Source: Pseudisothecium myosuroides
Taxonomy: Eukaryota > Streptophyta > Bryopsida > Hypnales > Lembophyllaceae
Assembly: GCA_951799445.1 (NCBI GenBank)
Contig: OX637296.1
Span: 8,184,001-8,248,000, forward strand
DNA length: 64,000 bases
Reading direction: 5' to 3'
The notes beneath the pieces are model-generated. The model was not told the DNA's origin. It saw only the letters and a list, made by a program, of their open reading frames with translations, and made no database searches. A program made the translations under genes and the position numbers. Position 1 is the stretch's first letter. Each line of letters starts with the position of its first letter. Positions 25,330 through 36,258 of the stretch are shown one piece after another.

Positions 25330-25975
25330 TTTAGCTCCTTGCTATGAGTTTGACTCTTTAGTATGTCTTGTATGGTTCAGGCCTTGCTTTTTGATATGTC
25401 TTGTGTAATTTAGTTCTTGCTTGTCTGGTATTTCTTGTACGTTTCAGATCTGGTCTTTGATACGTCTTGTATGATTCAGTTCTTGCTGTGCCAGTATTTC
25501 TTGTATATCTCAGTTTTGGCTTTTGGGTATGTCTTCTATGTTTCAATTTTAGTATTGCCAGTTTCTCTTGGTCTATTTGAAACAACGGATTTGAATTAAG
25601 GATTTTCACCTACTAGCGTTCACATTCCCTCATTTCAATTCACTGTGCTTGAATTTGCCATAGCTGCTTGAATGTGTGTTTTGGAAGTGCTTGACTTTGG
25701 GCTTCAATGTGCGCTTAATGTGGAGTAAGTTTTGGAATGTATTGTGCCATTTCCACTTACACCCTATTTTTTTTGGCTAGGATCGGCTGTGATGGTGGTT
25801 GTTCTACAAGAATGATTTTCTATTTTTCCCAATTTTTTTGACTAAACCATGCTAATCTTTTGGTTGTTCATGTATCGTTTTCTATGTTCCCAATTTTTTT
25901 GGATAATCCCTGTTGATCTTCCGGTTTTGCATGACTCGTTTCATACTTTCCCTATTCTTTTGGCTAACACCTACT
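25330..25975. repeat. Two adjacent degenerate tandem-repeat tracts
   Basis: 25330..25570: TATGTCTTGTATG-TTCAG units alternate with TTCTTG at roughly 55-65 bp spacing, very degenerate. 25765..25975: about four units of roughly 70 bp, each with CCAATTTTTTTGG-CTA and TTTGCATG-TCGTTT. Both tracts create long open frames without coding meaning. Confidence 0.5.
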
Positions 25976-26879
25976 GCAACTTTGTCTGCTCTGCATACGG
26001 GGTTTAGTATCTGTACTTATTTCAGGTGTAAACTGCATTGTTTTCACCGAGTTTCATGTCTCCTTTGTCAATGTTCAGGGATGAGAATGGTTTGTTCTCT
26101 GTTGTTGTGTTGCAATTTGAAACTTACACTTGCACTTGTAGTATTGCATTGTTTCATGTGGCGTTATTTCTATGTCATGTTTCTTCTACATGTGTTCGTT
26201 GCATGTTCAAATTCCACAAATGCAAGCAAGCCTCTTGTTCACTGGACATAGCCTAAGGGAAAAATCTTTCTATCTTTAATCTCCATGTTTGGCTTTTTTC
26301 TTGACTTTTTTTTATAACAAAGGAAGGGTCCCAAAAATACCCACCCTTTCCAATTATAAGTAAGTATATGGGCCTATAAAATACCCCCAATTAGGAAATT
26401 AGGTAATAATAGGAACCACTTAAATACTTGGAATCATCAAAACACCCCCTATAGTAATACTCCTTTGCCGCATGTGGTATCCTAAAAAACCTATAGAGTG
26501 ACCCCCCCGAGCTCTATAGAGATGGTCATTCACCAGAAAATCCACCAAAACAATTTTTTACATGTTCTGAAATGTAAGTAGAAAGAGGCCCACTTTGTGG
26601 ATGTCTTCTCCATATAAAGTTAAGTATTTTCAGAATTCCTTTAAACAATACCTACAAGTCTACTAGAAGACCATCTCTTCCAAATTTCAGCTCCAAATTC
26701 GTTTTTATGGGTACTAAATAGTATCTAAAAATCCCAAATTGGCATTTGTGACATAAAATCGGGGGCTATTATTAAATAGTAAAACATTTTTAAAATTCCA
26801 AAAAATTAAAAAAGGTGTATACCTTGTCTATGAATTTTGAGTCGTTTGAAGTCAAAACGCAAAAGTTATGGACAAAAAA

Positions 26880-27565
26880 CTAATCAGCACATAGTGTGTG
26901 ACAAAAATAGTACAAGTGTTTCTTGCAATCACCCTTGGACTAATATTGAGAAAATTATGGACAATCTCATTTTTTGGGCAATCTACACATCTTCTTCAAA
27001 AAACAACTCATAGAATTCATTTTTGAATGCAATTTTCAATTTTTTTCAATTTTTTTTGATAGAGTGAAGTTTGTTTGTAAGAAGAGTCTCACTATTGGGA
27101 TTATGATTTTTCAATTCTATCTTAGAGCTATCAACAATTTTGTGTTTCGTTCAATCTCGGACTTACTTCTACTTAACAATTTTTTTATATGTGAAAATCA
27201 AGTTTTGAGATTCTAAATGTTTTTTGACTGACTCTCAACTCAAATGTTCAACAAAAATAATTATAAATTTATGGTTTGTACTTTGTAGTGCAAAAAATTT
27301 CCACAGATGGCAGTCAAAGTCATCTGAAATTGCAAGCAGGCATTCAAAATAACTTACTTTTTCAACTTCAACTGCTAATATCTTCCAATCTGTACTATCA
27401 AACTTCATAAAATTTTTATCATATGATTTGAGGCAATTGAAGTACAAGATCCTACGGTTATATTCTAAAAAAAATGTTTTTTTTGGTTTCTTGAGTGATT
27501 GCAGCAGAAATGACAATTTTTAGTGATTTCAGAGCCAGAAAATGCCTTGGGCCTCTAGGGATTAA
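26880..27565. mobile_element. TTAA-family element, subfamily A, reverse, left end unclear
   Basis: GGGCCTCTAGGGATTAA at 27549..27565 is a degenerate right terminus with TTAA. The body (ACTATTGGGATTATGATTTTTCAA, split here as ACTATTGGGATT and ATGATTTTTCAA) follows the family. No left terminus found. Confidence 0.45.
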
Positions 27566-28778
27566 GCCACCCCAACTCTAGGTCCAAAACCCACATTGAA
27601 ATCCAACTATTTAATGATCTCGTAGATGGGGATTGACTTGCTCCCCCACCTACACCAAGTCTTTTGTACCTTGTCTTTATAACATCAATTTAAATGTTGA
27701 ATGTACAAAAAATGAGGTGATTATAGCTCGTCAATTTTAATGGGCATGTAGCTACAAGGTTTTCCAAATAATTTATTTGCAGAGTTTAGAAATATTTGTA
27801 GCCATTGGTGTGCATGCACTTCTCATGTGACTCCGGAATGAACTACATTATCAATAAAATCAAAAAAATTTAGTATAGAAATCAATCATTCCTAGGGCAA
27901 TTTAAATCAATTCAATAGCCCAAGTGGCCAAGTCCCTTAAAACACACTCAAATAAACTTGCTTAATAAGAATCAAATTTTTTACTAATAATGTAGAAACA
28001 TCTATTACCATTTATTTAAGTTGTTGGAAATAGATGGAGTCAAAATCACAATGCTCAGGCATTATTTTTCCTATATACAAATGGAAATCTCTAATATTCA
28101 AAAATAAACAAAACTATTTAGAATTTTTTTAATATTTTCTATAAGTTTTCAAAGTCAAAGATTGGAAGAAACTTCAAAGTGTCCAATAGGTGCATGTTTG
28201 AACTTTGAAGCGCCTTGAGATATACCCAAAACCATTCACTGAAAGCTTGGTACTTTACAACCATGAAGCATCATTTGTGAAATAGGAGTGATTCATAAGA
28301 AACGGTTTGAAGTCATATTGATGACACTTCATTAGTCTCAAATAGATGGCCATTGGAATGAGGTAGTTCTACCTTATTTCCATTCGGAGCACAATTAAGT
28401 TTGAAAATCACCAATATTGTTGTAAATCATTTAGAGTGAATCGAAAACACAAGAAGGTATTTTCACCCTTTTGCAACACTAACCATTTGCCAATAGTTAG
28501 AATAGACCTCTATACAACCTCTCATTGATCCAAATATGAGAAAGCATTGACTCAAATTCAACATTAGTTTTCAAAATGAACCAATGGAAGTTGAAGGGTT
28601 ATTTGAAGCAACCAATGAGAGTTGAAGCCTCAACAATTGATTGAGGATAGTCTAGTGATAATAGTAGATGTTCTTGTAACCTAAACTTTGATAATTCTGT
28701 AGTATGTTCACACAAATACTAAAAAATTTCAAATCAATTTCAGTTGTAGAGTCTTTTCTAGATAAAGCCAAGAGTGAA
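27566..28778. other. AT-rich intergenic region, nothing recognised
   Basis: No ORF with motifs, no element boundary identified. Confidence 0.45.
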
Positions 28779-28945
28779 TGTAAAAAAAAGACTCCCTATT
28801 TTGTGCCATGTTTAGAGTATGTTCTAGACTTCCTAGCTATTTTGGAGCCTCTGATTGCAAATATGAACTCGGAGTCTGCAAATTCTATCATGCCTCACAA
28901 ATAAAAAGTTCCTGCGTTTCACCCAGGGGTAAAACGGGGAGGCAA
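28779..28945. mobile_element. Family E MITE remnant upstream of the LOX gene
   Basis: Shares CTCCCTATTTTGTGCC, GATTGCAAATATGAA and GCGTTTCACCCAGG with family E copies at 48917 and 45098. Only the interior and right part are visible. It ends about 300 bp before the LOX start codon and may contribute promoter sequence. Confidence 0.5.
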
Positions 28946-29248
28946 AACGGCCTCCACAAGAGGCTCGTCGAACTACATTAGACTCGACCAACTCCCACCT
29001 GGGACGCCTGGTCCCGGGTATCAGATTGTCTATTTTGCACGTGCTCTTCCTCGTCCCTGACACAAGAGGCAATATTAGTCTCCGCTTTTGGTCATCGTTG
29101 CAGTGCCCGAGAATAGTTGTACTCCATTTCAAAGAAACCAGTTTTGGTATCAATCTAGCACACACACACACAGTGGAACGTCATAGCCGCTAACGGAGAT
29201 TGCTACTATACAGTATATAGCTTAGTGTGACCTCCGAGATTTGAAGAT
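28946..29248 (+). promoter_or_regulatory. LOX gene 2 promoter and 5' leader (position inferred)
   Basis: GC-richer 300 bp before the LOX start. It includes an (AC)n run at about 29160 and TATATAG at about 29214, which is close to the ATG for a TATA box unless the leader is very short. No transcription start can be fixed from sequence alone. Confidence 0.3.
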
Positions 29249-32200
29249 ATGTTGCTCAGTCAGACTTTCAAGAGTGTGGGAAGCGCGGCTTCCACTTTCC
29301 GTGGCAATCGAGATGGTTTCGTCTTGGGTCGGTCTCGGAACATAAAGAAGGCGATGGAGGTTCGCGCTTCGCAGAAAGAAGGGGGGCTGAAGACGGCCTC
29401 CTCGAAATTGGAGGCTGTGGGCGGCTCTCTGGAGAAGAAGCTGCATGGGAGTACTGTGCACACAACTGCTCCACGGGGGGACCAGGTGGTGTACGAGGGC
29501 AACGCCACTATTACGAAAAAAATGACGTTTCTGGGCGTGCTTGATCGCTTTGCGAATCTTCACGACGACCTCAGCGAGCGGCTTGGCAAACGCGTGACGG
29601 TTCAGCTCGTCAGCACCGAGATTGACCCAAGTATGTCTCAGAAGCTTGGAGGTGCTTTGCATTGATGTGTGGATTCCTGAGAATCCCGGAATTGGCCCAG
29701 ATTAGACGTGCGTCATGAGTATCCAATGTTTGGAGAATTGAGGAAATTTGGAATCGAGATTGTGAAACTTTTGGCTGTGTGCCTTCATGGTTGCAGGCAC
29801 TGGTAAGGCGTTCGTGAGCAAGGAGTCGCCGATCGAAAAGTGGGAAGCTACGCTGGACACCTTGGCGGCACAGGACCTTAAGTACAAGATTGAATTCGCC
29901 GTACCGAAGAATTTCGGCGTTCCCGGAGCGATCATCGTGAAAAACCAGCACCCGAACGAGTTTCTGCTGAAGGAGTTCAAACTCGTCCTTCCCGGCCCGA
30001 GCGAAGCACATTACATTACGAACTCGTGGGTGTACAAAACGGACACCGAGGGCCGCATCTTCTTCCTCAACAAGGTATGCACACTCCACACCAGTGCCAA
30101 GGAAACGAGTTCGACGTGCTGTTGAAATTTCCACCAAGTCTTTACAGTAGCAAGAGTTGGTGTAAGAAAGAGGAGGCATTTCGAGATAAGTGCTTTCAAA
30201 CATACGGTTCCAATGCTTCGTAAGTGATTTTGGCTTCGAGCATCCATTGTATTCGAAGCGGGAATCGAAGCTTTTCTTAACAGATAAGCTTTGCTGTTCA
30301 TTTGGCGGCGCTTGCAGGCTTACTTGCCGGATGCCACACCGGCGTCGCTGAAGGAGCTTCGCGCGAAAGAGCTTGCGAATCTGCGAGGTGACGGAACGGG
30401 TGAACGCAAGCCCAGCGACCGCATCTACGACTACGATGTCTACAACGACTTGGGTGACCCCGACAGGAAGCCCAAGGAGGGCGAGAATTTCCATTACGAT
30501 CGCCCTGCGTTGGGTGGCTATGCGAAGCTCCCCTACCCTCGCCGAATGCGAACTGGGCGAGCACACACGAAGACGCTAAGCCGCTACTCTTGTAACCAAG
30601 TTTGCATCCTCTTGCTCCAATTTGCTCCAATTTGTTTGGAATTGCACAGTACTGATGTCGTGTATTCTCGACGCAGATACTTCAACCGAGAGCCGAGGTA
30701 ACGCCGACTTCTACATCCCGCGGGATGAGTGCTTTGACCGCTCCAAGGATTCAGACTTCAAGGCGGACGCCGTGCGCTCTTTTGTCCATGGTCTGCAATC
30801 GAAGTTGTGCTTGCCATTTACAGGAGAAAAAGAGTTTTCCACCGAAGCGGAGATTAAGAAGTTGTTCGTGGAGAGCGGTCAGGATCCCGGTGGGCTCAAC
30901 AATGTCTTGCCGGATCACCCGGATGTCCAGAAACAAGACCAGTTCCCTCTGAAGTTCTTGCAGGAACTCATAAGGCCGGATGGGAAGTTGAACACTCCGA
31001 ACATGTACCGCGTGCCGCGAAACTTGCAACGTAAGTTCCAGTGCTATTTCCACTTCGGATTGCATTTGTGTTGGTCCTTGTTTATGCAGTTTTGGTTGCA
31101 GGGTTTGGGTCTGTCGCCATGTCTCACATTCAGGCTGTTTTGGAGGGAGTCTTTGTGTGTAGCTCTCTGACGGACCAGCTGCGCTGATTGGGTTGTCGCT
31201 GTCATCAGAGGATGAAAATGCGTGGCGAAACAACGACGAGTTCGCTCGCCAGTTTTTGGCGGGTCTTAACCCTGTGGCCATTGCGCTTGTCAAGGTTCGT
31301 ATTCTCCACCTTGTTTCCCTTGTAAGTCACAATGCAGACTCAAATTCCGCACTGCAGTGCAAATTGAACAAGTCTGCTTCGGATGCGCAGAGACTTCCGG
31401 TGTTCTTGCAGGAACTCATAAGACCTGATGGGAAGTTCAACACTCCGACCAAGTACCCCTTGCCGCGAGTCTTACAACGTAAGTTCCAGTGCTATTTCCA
31501 CTTCGGATTGCATTTGTTTGGGTCCTTGTCTATGCAGTTTTGGTTGCAGGGTTTGGGTCTGTCGCCATGTCTCACATTCAGGCTGTTTTGGAGGGAGTCT
31601 TTGTTTGTAGCTCTCTGACGGACCAGCTGCGCTGTTTGGTTTGTCGATGTCATCAGACGATGACAATGCGTGGCGAAACAACGACGAGTTCGCTCGCCAG
31701 TTTTTGGCGGGTCTTAACCCTGTGGTCATTAAGCTTGTCAAGGTCCGTATTCTCCACCTTGTTTCCCTTGTAAAGTGTCACAATGCAGATTCAAATTTCG
31801 GCACCGGAGTGCAAACTGAGCAAGTGTGCTTCTGATGCGCAGGAATTTCCAATTAGAAGTTCATTGAAGGATTTTGGATGCCCCGTTTCGGCAATCACCG
31901 CAAAGCACATCGAAGACAAATTAGATGGTCTCAGCGTTGAAGAGGTAAATCCCATTCGCACTGATTGCGAACTCTAAACACAATGTAATCTGGTTTCAGG
32001 GGTCAGTGATCCGGAGTCTGACTCCACCTCCGTGTGTACAGGCTGTGGAAAACAAGAAACTGTTTGTAGCCGATTACCACGATTCGTTTCTTCCGTATGT
32101 GGAGAGAATCAACAAACAGGATGACACGAAAACCTACGCCACCCGGGCTCTCTTTTTCTTGACCAAGGAGCAGACGTTGAAGGTGCTTGCACTGGAGTTG

Positions 32201-33964
32201 GCTCTCCCCCTCAAGACCCCCGGCGGCCCCCTGAATGCACGCGTGTTTTTACCCCCCAAGGATACCTCCAAGATCGATTACTTGTGGGAGACAGCTAAAG
32301 CTCACGTTTCCAACAACGATATCGCTGCGCATCAAGTTTTCAGCCATTTGTAAGTGACATTATTCCACACTAAGACTTGCACCTTCCTTTCGTGTGAGAA
32401 ACCTTTGTCTGTCCTATTCGTGCTTGGTAAGCTGAGTTCTTTGGATTCTTTTCTTGTGCAGCACAAAGTGCCATGCTGTGACTGAAGCTGCTATCATCAC
32501 TTCGAATCGCTGCTTGAGCAAGATGCATCCCATTATGCAGCTGATGGCACCGCATTTCAAGAGCACTTTGGAAATCAATCGTCAAGCTCGTAAGCTACTC
32601 ATCAATGCAGGGGGCCAAATCGAGACTCATTTCACGCCTCGTGCTTATTGCTTGGAGATGGGCGCTGCTCATTACCGAGACGCTTGGACGTTTGAGTTGC
32701 AAGCGTTGCCGAAAGACTTAGTCGCCAGGTATCTACCTTTGATTCTCAGGGTCTGGATTTTGGATTCCAGGTTTGGAATGTTCGAGTGGAGACTGACTCG
32801 CTGTGCGTCCAATGGTGCAGGGGGATGGCTGAGGAAGACCCGTCCTCCAAGCATGGCGTGAAGCTTCTGATTGAAGACTACCCTTACGCAGCGGATGGGC
32901 TTGAGCTTTGGTCGGCCATCAAGGGATGGAACAAGGAGTACGTTGACATCTATTACAAGGATGACAGCGTTGTCCAAAACGATTCGGAGCTCCAGGCTTG
33001 GTTCACCGAGCTCCGTGAGAAAGCCCACGAAGACAAGAAGGATGCGAAGGGATGGCCGGTGCTGGACTCCAAGGAAAGCCTCGTCGAGATTTTAACAACA
33101 ATGCAATGGATTCCTTCGTGCCAACATGCGGCTGTGAACTTTGGCCAGTTTGACTACGCCGGGTATATGCCCCATCATCCTACAATTGTGCGCCAGCTTA
33201 TTCCAGAGGAGGGCACCCCTGAATGGGATAAGATGATGAAGACCCCGGAGCAGGAATACTTGTTGTCTCTTGCTAGCATCAAGTCCACCACCACAGCTAT
33301 GTCTGTGTACGAAATTTTGTCGGCCCATTCTCCCGAAGAAGAGTACATTGGGCAGCGTTCCGACGACTGGACCGACAACAAAGAGGTATACTCCCTTTCA
33401 CTATTTCTCTCTCTACAATTTGAGAATGAACTCTGCATCAGTGTCTGTATAGCTCTGGTATTGCGACGTTTGTGTTGTTCGTAATGTAATGTGCGGAGTG
33501 CGAAAACTACTTAATCCGTTGACATTCGGTTTTCTGCAATTGTGTTTTAGCTGGTAAATGTGCAAAAGTTTAGATGGGACAAGGTTTTAGATTGTTGTTA
33601 GGGAAGGATCAAAGTTCACATTTATGGTGAATGGAACCTCTCATTCACTTGTTTGCTGTATGGTGAATGGAGACTTTATATTATGCACAACTCATGTGAT
33701 GTAAAGTTTTCATTCACTATAATTGGATCTTTGATAGTGTAATATTTGAATATTTTTTGTTGTGATGTTTAGGCCAAGGCTGCATTCACTCGTTTCTTTA
33801 CCAAGATTTCCAAGGTTGACGAATTGATCAAGAACACCCGCAATTCGGACAAGACCTTGAAGAATCGATATGGAGTTGTGAATTTGCCGTATTCGCTCCT
33901 CCAACCCGAATCAAAAGAATCTGGTGTGACGTTCATGGGTGTCCCCAACAGTATCACTATTTAG
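29249..33964 (+). CDS. LOX: Lipoxygenase gene 2, complete, up to 12 exons
   Basis: Exons: 29249..29630, 29797..30074, 30318..30591, 30677..31030, 31209..31294, 31391..31478, 31657..31742, 31843..31944, 32042..32349, 32462..32728, 32821..33385, 33773..33964. All introns are GT-AG and phases agree: 993 aa with all exons, 935 aa without one extra exon pair. Residues 1-70 are rich in Ser, Arg and Lys, like a plastid leader (inferred). A PLAT domain follows (about 80-215; [19 protein letters not shown]), then [21 protein letters not shown] and FYIPRDE. Iron ligands: HQVFSH (H647, H652), HAAVN (H844, N848) and C-terminal I993. Other hallmarks: [18 protein letters not shown]. It should oxygenate linoleic or linolenic acid; 9- versus 13-specificity was not assigned. 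The exon 3 donor (30592) adds about six residues not expected from the family. ATG 29249 is the first in frame. Confidence 0.92.
30955..31850 (+). repeat. 448-bp tandem duplication inside the LOX gene
   Basis: Unit 1 runs from about 30955 to 31402 and unit 2 from about 31403 to 31850; matched points (TTCTTGCAGGAACTC at 30955/31403, exon GAT codon at 31211/31659) are all 448 bp apart. Each unit holds the exon segment ending LQ, a 178-nt intron, an 86-nt exon ending LVK and a short intron. In unit 2 the first segment is an independent 88-nt exon (31391..31478) using an acceptor copied from the next intron. All junction phases are compatible, so inclusion adds 58 residues. Exon segment copies differ at 10 of 76 nt, introns at 7 of 178. 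Confidence 0.9.
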
Positions 33965-34262
33965 ACCTTTCGATCTTGCAATAATTAAGGTTGTGCATAT
34001 GGTACAAGAGCTTGGAATGTGATCTAAGTTTTTTGAAGTATACTATTGTGTGTTTCAATCTATTAACTAGACTCTTTTTGTAATAGCACAATACAGCACT
34101 GATTCACAATCAAGTTCAACAATATAAACTAATGTTCAATTTGTTAAGTGGAGTGTATTTTGAAATCTTTTCAAGAATTCCATTAGAATGTCATTGCACT
34201 GTGTGCACTTCAATTGCTTTTTTAATGAACAGTCTTTGGCAATGTTGCAAATTGAATAGGGT
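33124..34262 (+). repeat. Segmental duplication, right copy (pairs with 1..1130)
   Basis: Same exons, 387-nt intron and 3' flank as at the window start. Similarity ends at GGGTAGGATAATTC. Confidence 0.85.
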
Positions 34263-34866
34263 AGGATAATTCAATGTTGTTAGTCACCCAATTCTAACAT
34301 TTATTACACCCTTCCATTTGTGTCAGTCACCCACTTGTTTTTGTTGAGTATGCGATTCATTTTGTTTGGGCATGTAATTGGCAGCTATTGTGAGAGAATG
34401 ATATTGGCTTCATATCTATTTATAGACAATTTAAGGTTGATGAAGATGCGGTTCATTAAATGGTAATTTAAGTGGGCTTAGTTGTAAACAAATGCTTGTT
34501 AGAGCAAATTACAACTTTAGACAATGAAAGAGGTGCTTTTAGAATGTCAAACTTGTGCTTTCAAAACGCTCATAAAATGGAATTAGGGTATTAGGTCACT
34601 AATCTTGAACCTTTTTAAGATGGTCATGACCCCCACTTTTATATGTCTACACCAAACATATTTGAAAATTCATATTAATTTTAGTTTTTATCAAATTAAT
34701 AGGATTCCACTTTTATTTGAGTCCACTCAACTAATTTCTTTGAAAATATTCATGCAATAATAAGCATATTGTGTGGAATACCTAGATTGCAAATATGGGT
34801 TGTTATAGGTTGTTCTACTTTAGTAGAAGTGGTGCCCTCGGTTGTGCCAAGAGTCATTCTAGCTTC
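34263..34866. other. Intergenic DNA, nothing recognised
   Basis: AT-rich, no credible frame or repeat boundary. Confidence 0.45.
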
Positions 34867-35099
34867 TTAACCCTTGAAGGACCATAGGGAATAGTAGATA
34901 CGTTGGCATATATGTGACATTAGTTGTTAGTAGAAAGTTCCAAATTGAGACCTCAATAGTTCATTAGAACCATATCAACATGAATTTTAATTTCACTCTT
35001 GACCTTAAACCTATAGGAGGTGTAGAACCACGCCAAATACAATTAAATACTGTTGTATAATACTGGTTGGAATGGGCTCTCTGGACCTTTAAGGGTTAA
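34867..35099. mobile_element. TTAA-flanked piggyBac-like MITE, subfamily C
   Basis: TTAA CCCTTGAAGGACC at the left, GGACCTTTAAGGG TTAA at the right, 233 bp including both TTAA. Interior unlike the other subfamilies. Non-coding. Confidence 0.72.
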
Positions 35100-36258
35100 G
35101 TCTATTCTATACTTTCATCAGATGATTTTATTATTTCAGGCTACTTGTAGTAAAACATTCCTTCTATGCCAACTTGTAGCCCACTTCCAATGGGCTCATT
35201 TTCACCAATATTAGATTTTAGAATAGTTTGATCCCCGAGAGGTCCAAAGGATTTATTCAATCCTTGAGAATATTTGTAACTTCAATTTCACCAAGTTTTT
35301 CTAAAGTATTGACACATAATTGTAACTCCTTTACAATTATTTGTACTCATATTCATTTGGATGTAGTTATCTCACATATTTGGAAAGACCTTAGATTACA
35401 AAACTCAATGCAAAGTGACTTGAAAAGTATATAATCGTTTGATGGAAGCATTGACTTGCCAAAGTAGGCTCTTTGTCTTTGTGTTGCATTGGCGTATATT
35501 AACAATGATCAATAATTTCAATGGCACTCATCTTGACTTTTTTAAATCAATCATAAAAATTTTAGGTGAACAAATTCTCGAAGTACACCAATCACCTCAA
35601 GTGCTTGGACTTTCTCTCTTTACACGCGACAATTGGTTTTGTGAGAGAGGCTAGTTCCTCCATGAAGATATTGTCAAGCTTGCAAAGTATGAATGTGTGT
35701 CTAATTCTAAGTGAGATCATAATTCAAAGTTTATGAAATTGTCTCAAGGAATTGAGAGTCCCTTCTATGCCACCAAGTATCTTTGCTCCACCAATGACAA
35801 TGCAATATTGGATATTTTCCACAAGTTGGAAAGTAATAGTGGACTAGTGTGCATGGTAGGGGGGAATTTGAAGTATATATAATTAATATTGCATTTGTAT
35901 GCATAATATTTCAATCAAGCATACAAAATTTCATTTTTAAATCCAAAACTTCATTTTGGATGAGTTTTTTTTAGAAAAAATTCATTGTTTTACATGATAA
36001 TTGATTGAAAACCATCAATGATGAGTTTTTATAATTCAATTTTGTAAACATGTTAAAAAAACATCCACATGCACATCTTTTTTTTTAGAAAAATCTCAAA
36101 CAATTTCAAAATTTGCACCATAAAGAATTCAAAATTCAACTCTGGCACCTTTAGGATATATAACCTTCAGGACACACCTTCAAAAATGTAAATTTGTAAA
36201 TCTATATTTGTTCTTATTTATAGAGATTTGTATAGATTTATATCAAGATCAAGTCAAT
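35100..36258. other. Intergenic AT-rich DNA, nothing recognised
   Basis: Two frames of about 70 codons (35228..35434, 35439..35654) have ordinary composition but no motif, and were not called. Confidence 0.4.

Noticed and set aside
29222..30566. Long minus-strand frames (146 and 318 codons)
   Set aside because: Antisense shadows of GC-richer LOX exons; the plus strand explains the sequence completely with family motifs.
30677..31742. Strict mutually exclusive use of both duplicated exon pairs
   Set aside because: The first copy of the exon-4 segment is part of a long exon with no obvious internal donor, so only the 86-nt exons can be swapped cleanly.
30955..31850. Duplicated LOX segment as a pure assembly error
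   Set aside because: The two units differ at more than 20 positions and in intron length, so they are real diverged copies rather than a repeated read block.
35228..35654. Two consecutive plus-strand frames of about 70 codons
   Set aside because: No motif, no plausible splice join and ordinary AT-rich composition.
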